Shown: one piece after another, positions 28,139 through 35,251 of the stretch | How the letters are laid out: each line of letters starts with the position of its first letter | How positions within the stretch are numbered: the stretch's first letter is position 1 | Source: an uncultured Pirellulaceae bacterium | GTDB lineage: Bacteria > Planctomycetota > Planctomycetia > Pirellulales > Pirellulaceae | Direction: 5' to 3' | NCBI GenBank assembly: GCA_937928555.1 | Contig: CALFWR010000057.1 | Span: forward strand, 1 to 54,241 | DNA length: 54,241 nt | Notes under the pieces: model-generated | Database searches by the model: none | What the model was told of the DNA's origin: nothing | Seen by the model: only the letters and a program-made list of their open reading frames with translations | Translations under genes and position numbers: made by a program

Positions 28139-29449
28139 ATGCGAGTCAGTCACTTCAATACTTTTCCTTACGGAGGAGCGGCCACCGCGGCGCTTCGTTT
28201 GAATCGGCAATTATGTAAAATTGGCTTGGACAGCAAGCTTTACTACCGGCGAAACGATCGCGAGGATGAGTCCGGGGGTTCTGCCCTAGTCCAGTTGACG
28301 CCGCTTCAACAGGACAAAAAATCAAATACGTTTATCGCGCGTCGTCGCGAAAAGAAAAGGCTTCGTAAGGTCTGGCAGCTACACAACGATCACATCGCCT
28401 GTCGGTCGCCCGGGGAAGAGACGTTCTCGATGGCCCGACTGCCACAGTCCGAGATTCCGGACTGGTCGCAAATTCGCCCGGACGTGGTGCACCTTCATTG
28501 GGTATCGTTCTTCGTCGATTATCCTTCGTTCGTGAATTCGATTCCCGCTGATGTGCCGATTGTATTCACGCTGCACGATATGAATGCCTTTACCGGCGGT
28601 TGTCATTACTCCAATGGATGCGAAAAGTTCAAATCGGGCTGTGGGACGTGCCCGCAGTTAACTAACGCGTCCCCGAGGGATGTGTCGGTGGATTCATTTG
28701 AAGCCAAACGCCACGCGTTGGCGGACCGTAAGGTACACGTCGTGGCACCAAGCCAATGGATGCTGGACTTGGCTAGGCGAAGCCCCATTTGGCCCGAATC
28801 GGCATCGTTCCACCACATCAGGCTTGGTTTCAACCTGAAGAAGTTCGTTCCGATTGATCGCGATCATGCAAGGAAACAGTTGGGCATCAAATCCGACGCG
28901 ATCCTGATTGGCTTTGGCGCTGACGATGTGCGGAACAAGCGTAAAGGCGTGGAAAACCTGATCGATGCTCTCGGATTGTTGACGACGTCCCGGCCGGTGG
29001 AGTGCCTTGTGTACGGCGGCGGCAAAGTTCCCACCAAGGGCAACACGCCCCCGCTGCACGAGATGGGTTATGTAAGTTCAATGGATCGTCAGCGGTTGAT
29101 CTATTCCGCAGCGGATGTCTTTGTGGTGCCGTCGAGCGAAGACAATCAGCCGCAGGTTGGCTTGGAGGCATTGGCCTGCGGCACGCCGGTGGTTGGCTTT
29201 GATACCTGCGGCGTGCCCGAGATGGTGCATCACGGCAAGCATGGATTGTTGGCGTCCACTGGCGATTCGCTGGAGTTGGCCAAGCAAATTTCGTGGCTGG
29301 TCGAAAATCCATTTGAACGAAACAAGATGAGCGTTGTGGCGCGAAAGTACATGGAGCAGTACCATGACACGACTTCGCAGGCACAGCTTTATTCGTTGCT
29401 GTACGAGAATGCGACCCACTTGCAGCGTCGCTCGAAAAAGGCAGCGTAG
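28139..29449 (+). CDS. Family 4 glycosyltransferase (GT-B fold)
   Basis: 436 residues. The start MRVSHFNTFPYGGAATAALRLNRQL has the glycine loop of GT-B enzymes. PDVVHLHWVSFFVDYPSF and IVFTLHDMNAFTGGCHYSNGC are typical of GT4 proteins that carry a small Cys cluster (CHYSNGCEKFKSGCGTCPQL). The C-terminal donor domain has the E-x7-E-type motif (VVPSSEDNQPQVGLEALACGTPVVGFDTCGVPEMV), diagnostic of retaining GT4 transferases that use activated nucleotide sugars. Cytoplasmic or membrane-peripheral. It is the second of a pair with the GT-A-like gene and is followed 115 bp later by the small membrane ORF and the TGA-containing thioredoxin. Confidence 0.93.
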   Translation: MRVSHFNTFPYGGAATAALRLNRQLCKIGLDSKLYYRRNDREDESGGSALVQLTPLQQDKKSNTFIARRREKKRLRKVWQLHNDHIACRSPGEETFSMARLPQSEIPDWSQIRPDVVHLHWVSFFVDYPSFVNSIPADVPIVFTLHDMNAFTGGCHYSNGCEKFKSGCGTCPQLTNASPRDVSVDSFEAKRHALADRKVHVVAPSQWMLDLARRSPIWPESASFHHIRLGFNLKKFVPIDRDHARKQLGIKSDAILIGFGADDVRNKRKGVENLIDALGLLTTSRPVECLVYGGGKVPTKGNTPPLHEMGYVSSMDRQRLIYSAADVFVVPSSEDNQPQVGLEALACGTPVVGFDTCGVPEMVHHGKHGLLASTGDSLELAKQISWLVENPFERNKMSVVARKYMEQYHDTTSQAQLYSLLYENATHLQRRSKKAA

Positions 29450-29564
29450 TGGCAGAAGTTCGCGAAAGCGGCGTCGCGTCGGTACGCCAACACTTGCGCC
29501 GGGCCACCCCGTGGGTTACTCTATGGGGCTGATCAATTCTAGGTTTTGAATTTCGGAAACAGGC

Positions 29565-29711
29565 ATGTCATCGTCGTGGGAATACTGGATCGCTGCCTGG
29601 ATCTTGATGGGGCTCGCCTTTCTGACTGCAGCGATTGCGATTGTTGTTGGTTCAAGGATGCTTGATCGGCACGTTCCGGATCATCCAGATGCAGAGGAAG
29701 GTTCGCGATGA
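29565..29711 (+). CDS. 48-residue single-pass membrane protein
   Basis: A short frame from ATG 29565 to TGA 29709-29711, whose stop overlaps the ATG of the thioredoxin gene (ATGA at 29708-29711). It encodes a Trp-containing N-terminus (MSSSWEYWIAAWI), one long hydrophobic helix (ILMGLAFLTAAIAIVVGS) and a charged His/Asp/Glu tail. The 4-bp overlap implies translational coupling with the downstream redox protein, so it may be its membrane partner. No homologous family is recognised. Confidence 0.65.
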   Translation: MSSSWEYWIAAWILMGLAFLTAAIAIVVGSRMLDRHVPDHPDAEEGSR

Positions 29712-30220
29712 GTTCACGTGCGATTTCTCTTGTGGGCTTTTTCGTGTTGATGACGGTGGGCCTTGTTGGTTGCCATCAGGACACAAGCGTGACGCTTGAT
29801 GCCGGCTTGAAACCGGGGGACAGCTTCCCGCTGCTGGCAGGAAAAGATCTGCACGGCGAGCCGATCACGTTGGAAGATTTTCGCGGCAAAGTCATCCTGC
29901 TGAATTTCTTTGGCCACTGGTGAGCGGATTGCCGGAAGTTCTATCCTCGCTGGCGGTCGCTGGCAAAGGAATTTGAATCTGACTTTGTGTTGGTGGGCGT
30001 TAACGTTGGCGACGACCAACAGACTTTGGCCAGGGTGATGAAAGAGAATCAATGGGATGGTCCCTGCTTTTTTCTCAGGCAGGATTATGCTCTCTGTGAT
30101 CAAGCAGGCGTGAACAGCTTTCCGACTTATGTGTTGCTCGATCGAAAGGGAAAAATCATTTCGGCGCGTTCGAGTGTTAGCGAGTCAGAAATCCGGCGAT
30201 CGGTAAGTGCGGCCAAGTAA
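29708..30220 (+). CDS. TlpA/ResA-like thioredoxin lipoprotein with in-frame TGA (candidate selenoprotein, UxxC)
   Basis: Read through the TGA at 29921-29923 this is one 170-residue protein. A lipoprotein signal (VLMTVGLVGC, Cys22) is followed by a TlpA-type thioredoxin fold: GDSFPLLAGKDLHGEPITLEDFRGKVILLNFFGHW, then codon 72 = TGA, then ADCRKFYPRWRSLAKEF. Later come LVGVNVGDD and the cis-Pro segment NSFPTYVLLDRKGK. The TGA falls exactly on the first Cys of the WCxxC active site; frame and homology continue unbroken to TAA at 30218-30220, so the site would be Trp-Sec-Ala-Asp-Cys. A stem-loop begins at the TGA. The protein would be membrane-anchored and reduce disulfides. A nonsense mutation (TGC or TGT to TGA) is the alternative. 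No Sec machinery genes are in the window. Confidence 0.7.
29923..29961 (+). promoter_or_regulatory. Candidate bacterial SECIS stem-loop
   Basis: Starting at the last base of the TGA, AGCG pairs with CGCT (29958-29961) and GCCGG (29931-29935) with CTGGC (29950-29954). GATT/GGT between them can form G·U pairs with one bulged A. The apical loop is 14 nt and can close further by GGA/UCC, leaving G at the second loop position. Bacterial SECIS hairpins lie in this place, directly 3' of the UGA within the coding region. No covariation evidence is available here. Confidence 0.45.
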
Positions 30221-30420
30221 GCAGTGGTTGAATTGGGTGAGGCCGTGGTGTTGGTGCCAAGCTAGGCATTGATGTCGTGTTTGCGTAGTCTGGATCAAGG
30301 ACGGGGTTGCCGGAACGTCGAAAGCTTGGTCAGATTGCTGCGTCCGCGCCTCGGCAAGAGCAGTTTTCTTGGTCTGGCCTGCCGAGTTTGTGTCTCCCAC
30401 GGTCGGGCCACAGTTTTTAT

Positions 30421-30607
30421 CGCGGATTATTCACGAGGCGTGGGCGTGAGAATCTGTTCTGACAGTGATCCGCGTCTCTGATGCGATGAAACGATCATGG
30501 TGGTTTTCATCGACCGGATGATTCGCAATTCTTGTTGAAATTCAGCTTTTCAGTTACTCCCGTTGGCCAGATGTAGAATCAACGCCCGTCGTCGTGAATA
30601 ATTCCGG
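30421..30607 (-). mobile_element. 187-bp MITE, copy E
   Basis: 187 bp, reverse orientation, slightly diverged ends (CGCGGATTATTCACGA; TCGTGAATAATTCCGG). Flanks TTTAT and CTGAG do not match each other, but each fits the NTNAN target pattern. It lies in the 546-bp gap between the thioredoxin and the sulfatase; 30221-30420 and 30608-30766 hold nothing I can identify. Confidence 0.87.
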
Positions 30608-30766
30608 CTGAGTACTCGCCGCAGGGAGATACCGCCGAAACAGAACCGAGTTGACGCGTTTGTTTGACGGTCAGCGCCAACAACAACGCAATCACGGCGA
30701 TGCGAGCAAGCAGGTGACCAACAGTAAACTTTTTCAAACGGTGCAACTTCCGAATTGGTTAGCCAC

Positions 30767-32671
30767 CTACTGCGGAACTGGCATGGCTTCGAGCTTGAAG
30801 CGTTTGAGCAGCTTTTCCAGGTTGTCGCCGCCGCGTTTGACACGTTTGTCGGCCGCAGGCAACGATACGATGGCTTTCAGGTGTGCTTCGGTCAAATGAG
30901 CCGAATAGCGATCGAGGCAATCGAGGCAGTTGCCTGCGAGGTAGTAGTCGCTGTTGTTGCAGTTGGCGTGGTGCAGCAGCAAAGTGATGGCATCGGAAAC
31001 GTGTTGCTCGCATGACAAGGTGACTTCGGCGGCTTTCACCTGCACCGAAAGCGAGTCGTCGGTGAACATGCTGTGAATCTGTTCCATCGACTGCATGCGG
31101 GTGGCTTTGGGTTGGCTGAGCATTCGCTGCAAAGTCCAATAGCGAACTGCGGCTTGCGGGTCGTTGAGGTGCGTTGGGTTCGCAGCGGTAGACTTTGCGA
31201 CGGCGTGAATTTGGCCCAAGGAAAATCCCTCGGCAAGCTTGTAATCGGTTCGGGGTTTGCCCGTCTTTTGTTCGAACTGAAACAGGTCGGACTCCGGGAC
31301 CAGATCAAGGTCACCGATGGTGTCAATTTTGGCGTCCAGTGCGGCGGCAAGTTTGGCTTTGCTGGCCGCGAGCGACGGGTCGTCAGCGAGGTTGTTGGTC
31401 TCGTGCGGGTCGGCCTGCAAGTCGTACAGTTCTTCCATCGCACGCGGTTTCCAAAACGCTGACTGGATCGCATTCAGTTTGCCGGCATGGAACATCTTTA
31501 GCCAAACAGAAGTCGTGGGTGTTTGCTGTTGGTAGTCGATGAACTGACCGTGTGGCAGTTCGGGCATGTAGTTGCGAATGTAGACGTGCTTGCCATCGGT
31601 GATACTGCGGCTGACGTCGTTGCGTTCGTCCATGCGGTTGCGGAACCCAATGTTGTAGGCGTTGTCCGCGAACTCCGGAGCAAAGATCGATTGGCCTTGC
31701 ATACGTTTTGGAATTTCGACGCCCGCAAGGTGCAGCATCGACGGTGCCAAATCCACAAAACCCATTGGCGTCGAAGTCCTCGCGCCCGGCTTGTATCCGC
31801 TGGGCCACTTCGATTTCCATTTTTCGGGCACGTGGACAATCATCGGAACGCGCATCCCCGAGTCCCCGGCGTACCTTTTGTGGCGCGGCATGCCCGCGCC
31901 ATGATCGCCGAAGAATACGACGACGGTGTCGTCGGCAAGGCCGGCTTTTTCCAGGTCCGCGAGGTGCCTGGCAAGCCAGTTGTCCATCGTTTGGATGTTG
32001 TCCAGGTATTGGGCCCAGTCGGTGCGGACTTCGGGTGTGTCGGGCCAGTAGGGAGACAGCGAAACAGAAGCGGGATCGATTTGTGGCTCGTGAGGTCGCT
32101 TGCGGATTTTGCTTTCGTGAGTCTTTGTGTTGTTGAAGACAGCAAAAAATGGCTTGCCGTCGGGACCGTTTTTCCAGTGGGCCTTGCGGTCGCACTGATC
32201 CCAGGGATTTCCCGGTTGCGCAAATCCCGCCTTGGGCTCGCCGGGCGCGAAAAAGTTGTAGTCATTTTTGGTGGCGTTGGTGCAATAGTAGCCTGCCTCT
32301 CGCATCAATTCGGGCAGCAGCTTCACGCTGTCGTGCTTGAGGGCATTGCATCGCATGTTGCCGGCACCCAGAGCCGTGGCGTACATGCCGGTGATGATCG
32401 TCGTTCGAGCCGGAGCACAGACGGGATAGTTGGACCACGCGTTGTCGTAAGTCAAAGAGCGACTTGCGAGGGCGTCGATCGTGGGAGTCTTGACCGTCGC
32501 GACGCCGTAGCAGCCAAGCTGTGGTCCGATGTCTTCGCAGGACAGCCAGAGAATGTTTGGCCGTTCGCTAGGGGCGGGCTGTGTGTCGGCCGCCGAGTCC
32601 GTCGCGTGAACGGAACCCATTGAAAACGTGACCGACAGCAGGCTAACAACGATCGCAATCAGGTTCTTCAT
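30767..32671 (-). CDS. Exported type I sulfatase
   Basis: 634 residues from the ATG at 32671; the open frame to 32752 adds a non-signal stretch. Signal peptide MKNLIAIVVSLLSVTFSMGSVHA. The sulfatase fold begins RPNILWLSCEDIG. The formylglycine site is CAPARTTIITG (C-x-A-x-R variant of C-x-P-x-R). Metal-binding motifs VVFFGDHGAGMPRHK and the internal DNAYNIGFRNRMDERNDVSRSI follow, then a C-terminal helical/HEAT-like extension (residues ~500-630) that may bind substrate or partner. Such planctomycete sulfatases desulfate algal or host polysaccharides in the periplasm or outside; the heparan N-sulfatase-like order of motifs is seen, but substrate is not predictable. It needs a formylglycine-generating enzyme encoded elsewhere. 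Confidence 0.93.
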   Translation of the reverse strand: MKNLIAIVVSLLSVTFSMGSVHATDSAADTQPAPSERPNILWLSCEDIGPQLGCYGVATVKTPTIDALASRSLTYDNAWSNYPVCAPARTTIITGMYATALGAGNMRCNALKHDSVKLLPELMREAGYYCTNATKNDYNFFAPGEPKAGFAQPGNPWDQCDRKAHWKNGPDGKPFFAVFNNTKTHESKIRKRPHEPQIDPASVSLSPYWPDTPEVRTDWAQYLDNIQTMDNWLARHLADLEKAGLADDTVVVFFGDHGAGMPRHKRYAGDSGMRVPMIVHVPEKWKSKWPSGYKPGARTSTPMGFVDLAPSMLHLAGVEIPKRMQGQSIFAPEFADNAYNIGFRNRMDERNDVSRSITDGKHVYIRNYMPELPHGQFIDYQQQTPTTSVWLKMFHAGKLNAIQSAFWKPRAMEELYDLQADPHETNNLADDPSLAASKAKLAAALDAKIDTIGDLDLVPESDLFQFEQKTGKPRTDYKLAEGFSLGQIHAVAKSTAANPTHLNDPQAAVRYWTLQRMLSQPKATRMQSMEQIHSMFTDDSLSVQVKAAEVTLSCEQHVSDAITLLLHHANCNNSDYYLAGNCLDCLDRYSAHLTEAHLKAIVSLPAADKRVKRGGDNLEKLLKRFKLEAMPVPQ

Positions 32672-32771
32672 TCGTTTAATCCTTTCCGACACCGGTGGCA
32701 GGCTTCCATTATAAAGCGATTTGCTTGCCGAATCCCGGTTGTGCTTCAACACTTCCGGGTTTCCTTATGCT

Positions 32772-32793
32772 ATTTATTGTAGTTACAATAAAT
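32772..32793. promoter_or_regulatory. Palindromic operator-like site upstream of small DNA-binding-type protein
   Basis: A perfect 10-bp inverted repeat, ATTTATTGTA and TACAATAAAT, separated by GT, in an AT-rich region 48 bp before the ATG at 32841. A second half-site-like sequence (CATTTATTGCA) lies at 32831-32841. Small ribbon-helix-helix-type proteins often bind such sites before their own gene. Confidence 0.5.
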
Positions 32794-32840
32794 TAGGAGG
32801 CAAGGCTTGTTTATTCTTTTTTTGTTGCTACATTTATTGC

Positions 32841-33017
32841 ATGGATAAAAACGAGCGGGGACGACCTCCAAAAGCCGACGACGAACGTAAATCAGCCGAA
32901 TTGCGAATCAGAATGACTCAAGAAGATCGCGAACTCATGGACCAAGCTGCGGACGACAAAACTTCCACTTGGGCTAGAGAAGTGCTTGTCAGAGCCGCTA
33001 AGCGCAAGCTGCATTAG
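32841..33017 (+). CDS. Small ribbon-helix-helix-like protein
   Basis: 58 residues from the ATG at 32841; the frame is open 40 codons upstream, but that part is Cys/Phe-rich and overlaps the palindrome, so it is unlikely to be translated. Sequence: a basic/acidic start (MDKNERGRPPKADDERKSA), then ELRIRMTQEDRELMDQAAD, a beta strand plus helix, then STWAREVLVRAAKRKL, a second helix. This matches the MetJ/Arc or CopG/plasmid-mobilisation type of ribbon-helix-helix protein. Likely role: DNA-binding autoregulator or antitoxin. A perfect palindrome upstream supports autoregulation. Its stop codon abuts the tRNA-like structure. Confidence 0.72.
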   Translation: MDKNERGRPPKADDERKSAELRIRMTQEDRELMDQAADDKTSTWAREVLVRAAKRKLH

Positions 33018-33112
33018 CGGAAAATTGGGGAATCGAACCCTGCCACTCAACAGAATGGCGTCCTGCGGCAGATTATAAGACTACTGCGCCACCAAGACGC
33101 GGACAACTTTCC
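33018..33112 (-). tRNA. tRNA-like RNA with long acceptor stem and long variable arm (anticodon uncertain)
   Basis: On the minus strand the ends pair over 9 bp: GGAAAGTTG with CAATTTTCC (one G·U), followed by discriminator G; no CCA is encoded. The T-arm has the near-universal GGGTTCGATTCCC (three stem pairs). TGGCGCAGTAGT matches the D-region box A consensus. A 7-bp hairpin GCCATTC-TGTT-GAGTGGC sits where a long variable arm would be, as in Ser, Leu and Sec tRNAs. The anticodon arm is imperfect: GTAGT-CTTATAA-TCTGC would give anticodon UAU with one U·U mismatch. A 9+3 acceptor/T-stem would be noncanonical, like published 'allo-tRNA' shapes. It could also be a degenerate tRNA. Confidence 0.42.
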
Positions 33113-33199
33113 CAAGGAAAGCCAGTAGAAAGTGACCAGATGTGTCCGAGGGTTCGCATAAATTATTGCCATTTCCAACTAGATGGTTAAACTTTACTC

Positions 33200-33979
33200 A
33201 TGCCTGAAAATCCCCAAATCTTTATTAAGCTTGTACGGGATGAAGATCCGAACAGCCATGTCGACTTTGAGGATTTCGCATCTTTCCTCAACGCGATTCG
33301 AAACTCCGTTTCGCACGTAAAGCGATGCGTTGGGGGTTCTGAGATCAAATACGAAGTCGACGGCCTTTCGTTGGGCAGCGCTGCTGTAGGCATTACAGCC
33401 AAACGGTCAGCAGATTTCGACATCGAAACTGCTGTAGACATTTTCAAGACGTACACCCGAACGCTCAAAGCGATTGAAGGCGGGAACGACGTTGACGAGA
33501 GGTTGGACTACGGCGCAATCAAGTCGTTCAGCGGGTTTGCGACTGTTATCAACAGGGGCAACAAGATCAGTGATGACAAATTCTCCATCACGTCTAGGTT
33601 TGCGACTCATTTGAAATCGATGCTGGAAAAGGAGAGTCCAGCAAGGGGGTCAGTATCTGGGAGACTTGAGCAGGTAAGTATTCATAAAAAACATGCGTTC
33701 ACTCTGTATCCGCCAATTCATGGCGAGAGCATCGAGTGCACGTTTGACAATGAAATATTGCCAAAAGTCTTAGAGGCTGTCGGGCGTCACGTTACTGTAT
33801 TTGGCGAGCTGTTTTATTCCCAGAGAAAAGTCTTTCCATCAAAAGTCATTGCTGAATCCTTTGAAATACACCCAGTCAAAGATTCGAGTAAAAAACTATT
33901 GGAAATCGATGAAGTGATTCAGCCCCGACCGGGCTACGACGGTGGATTCAGGATGGAGTTTGGAAACGCAAATGTTTGA
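33200..33979 (+). CDS. Hypothetical protein in PIN-domain operon
   Basis: 259 residues, no signal or membrane segment. The first half contains a charged start (PENPQIFIKLVRDEDPNSHVDFEDFASFL) and a helix/strand pattern. Residues ~150-235 form a compact beta-rich domain (SVSGRLEQVSIHKKHAFTLYP, VLEAVGRHVTVFGELFYSQR) suggestive of an OB-like or barrel fold. I recognise no family. Its stop overlaps the PIN gene start by 8 bp (ATG at 33972, TGA at 33977), so the two are translated together and probably act together. The gene could be the antitoxin or partner of the PIN nuclease, but it is longer than usual VapB-type antitoxins. Lower GC than flanking genes. Confidence 0.75.
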   Translation: MPENPQIFIKLVRDEDPNSHVDFEDFASFLNAIRNSVSHVKRCVGGSEIKYEVDGLSLGSAAVGITAKRSADFDIETAVDIFKTYTRTLKAIEGGNDVDERLDYGAIKSFSGFATVINRGNKISDDKFSITSRFATHLKSMLEKESPARGSVSGRLEQVSIHKKHAFTLYPPIHGESIECTFDNEILPKVLEAVGRHVTVFGELFYSQRKVFPSKVIAESFEIHPVKDSSKKLLEIDEVIQPRPGYDGGFRMEFGNANV

Positions 33980-34469
33980 GCTAATCTGCTGGGATACGTG
34001 CGTCTTTCTAGCCAAATTCAAAAGAGAATCGGATAAGCCGCTTGATGTAATCGATGCGTATCTTGAACGGGTCCGCGACGCCGAAACAAACATGATTGTT
34101 TCGGTTATATGTGCAGCAGAAATACTGGACTACAGTGGATCCAAAAGTCGCCACTCGTCGAAGTTTCAAAGCTTCGTCAAAGATGAAAACGTAATCTTGG
34201 TTAACGTGGACATGAGGGTTGCCAGACTTGCAGCGGAATTCCGGGAAAAAGGCGCTGCGGCTCGTGAGCAGGGTGTCATTAAAAAGGGTTTTAAGGCTGC
34301 CGACGCTATCATCGCAGCAACTGCCTCACTCTATAAAGCTGAAGTCTTGCATACGTTTGATCCGGTTTTGTGCGGTCTTTCCGAGACAGAATTTGTCAAC
34401 GGTCTTAGGATTGAACCACCATCATTTGACGATGAAGACTTTCCGCTGTTTGTTAATAATGAAAACTAG
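33972..34469 (+). CDS. PIN-domain ribonuclease-like protein
   Basis: 165 residues from the ATG at 33972. The PIN-fold acidic residues are visible: Asp in LICWDTCVFLAKF (residue 8), Glu in SVICAAEILDYS, Asp in GFKAADAIIAATA, and Asp in LHTFDPVLCGLS. PIN domains are Mg-dependent single-stranded RNases, best known as VapC toxins. The partner gene upstream is not a recognised antitoxin, so a VapBC-like system is only an inference. The stop codon overlaps the stop of the convergent cytochrome gene (34466-34469). The module is bounded upstream by the ribbon-helix-helix-like gene and the tRNA-like element. Confidence 0.85.
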   Translation: MFELICWDTCVFLAKFKRESDKPLDVIDAYLERVRDAETNMIVSVICAAEILDYSGSKSRHSSKFQSFVKDENVILVNVDMRVARLAAEFREKGAAAREQGVIKKGFKAADAIIAATASLYKAEVLHTFDPVLCGLSETEFVNGLRIEPPSFDDEDFPLFVNNEN

Positions 34470-34984
34470 CGACCAAGTTCCCTTTCCAGGGTATGGCAAC
34501 CAATGCAAGAGTTCTGGCGCCCCGAAGAAAGCAACTGTTGTCCGGTCGAGTTGACGACCGAGTATTCCCAGTTTCCATTTTCATTATCGTAGCCGCTCTT
34601 CATCTTGCGCATGATCGTGAACAGCACCGTGCTCTTTGCCAACCTTGTATGGAATTTCTGTTTGACAAGTACCGAGCCGATCGGATACTCACCCACCCCT
34701 GAGAGTATTGTCTTGCGGGCATGTTCGTTCGCGAAAACGTGGCAATAGAAACCTGCGTGTGGTGGGCTTTGAGTTGGTAAAACCAAGCAAAGAGTCGCTG
34801 CTGCAGGTGACATGCGAAAACAGGTTTCAGTAATTCGAACCAGTGGCTCGTTCTCGCCAGAAACTGTGCTTGCGGCCATCGCTGCCCGGGTGCCATCCGC
34901 TTGAGAAGGGGGCAGCAGAGCTATCAGCGCAATGATGGCGGCAAATGCGAGCAACGCAAGGATGGCTTTTGTTCTCAATTTCAT
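34466..34984 (-). CDS. Cytochrome P460-like monohaem c protein
   Basis: 172 residues from the ATG at 34984 (MKLRTKAILALLAFAAIIALIALLP, a signal or anchor helix); the open frame further upstream lacks a signal. The mature part has AGFYCHVFANEHARKTI, GSVLVKQKF and a C-terminal GNWEYSVVNSTGQ then NSCIGCHTLE, a single CxxCH haem c site about ten residues from the end. This layout is that of the cytochrome P460 family, some of which oxidise hydroxylamine; many planctomycete members are uncharacterised. Exported or membrane-attached. It meets the PIN gene tail to tail with 4 bp overlap. Electron partners are not in the window. Confidence 0.78.
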   Translation of the reverse strand: MKLRTKAILALLAFAAIIALIALLPPSQADGTRAAMAASTVSGENEPLVRITETCFRMSPAAATLCLVLPTQSPPHAGFYCHVFANEHARKTILSGVGEYPIGSVLVKQKFHTRLAKSTVLFTIMRKMKSGYDNENGNWEYSVVNSTGQQLLSSGRQNSCIGCHTLERELGR

Positions 34985-35251
34985 GTTGAGTCTAATCGGG
35001 ACAAGGTTTAGCCGCCAGGCCAGAATCAAATATGGGGCTGCGAGGTCAGCTTTGGCTGTCGTCCGTACATTCCGCCGAGGCTTATGGTGGGTGTTGCGGA
35101 AAGGGTTTGGTGATACGGGGGCGAGGTTGCCGGATTGCCGGAGCGGCGGACGCACAAGAGGTTGGATTGTTTGTTGGAAAAAGAAATCGTTGCGATGTTG
35201 TTTTTTGGTTGAGGTGGTTCGGCGTCCTTGTTCCGGCCTACAAAACGCGCC

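Noticed and set aside
29708..30220. Thioredoxin as a plain pseudogene
   Set aside because: Only one stop codon, exactly at the active-site Cys, with frame, fold and lipobox intact; kept as the alternative hypothesis.
30602..30766. Small minus-strand frame downstream of the sulfatase with a hydrophobic helix (ARIAVIALLLALTV), running into MITE copy E
   Set aside because: It needs a TTG start without a ribosome binding site and has no recognisable family; too weak to annotate.
31523..32623. 366-codon open frame opposite the sulfatase
   Set aside because: Antisense shadow; the sulfatase motifs are on the minus strand.
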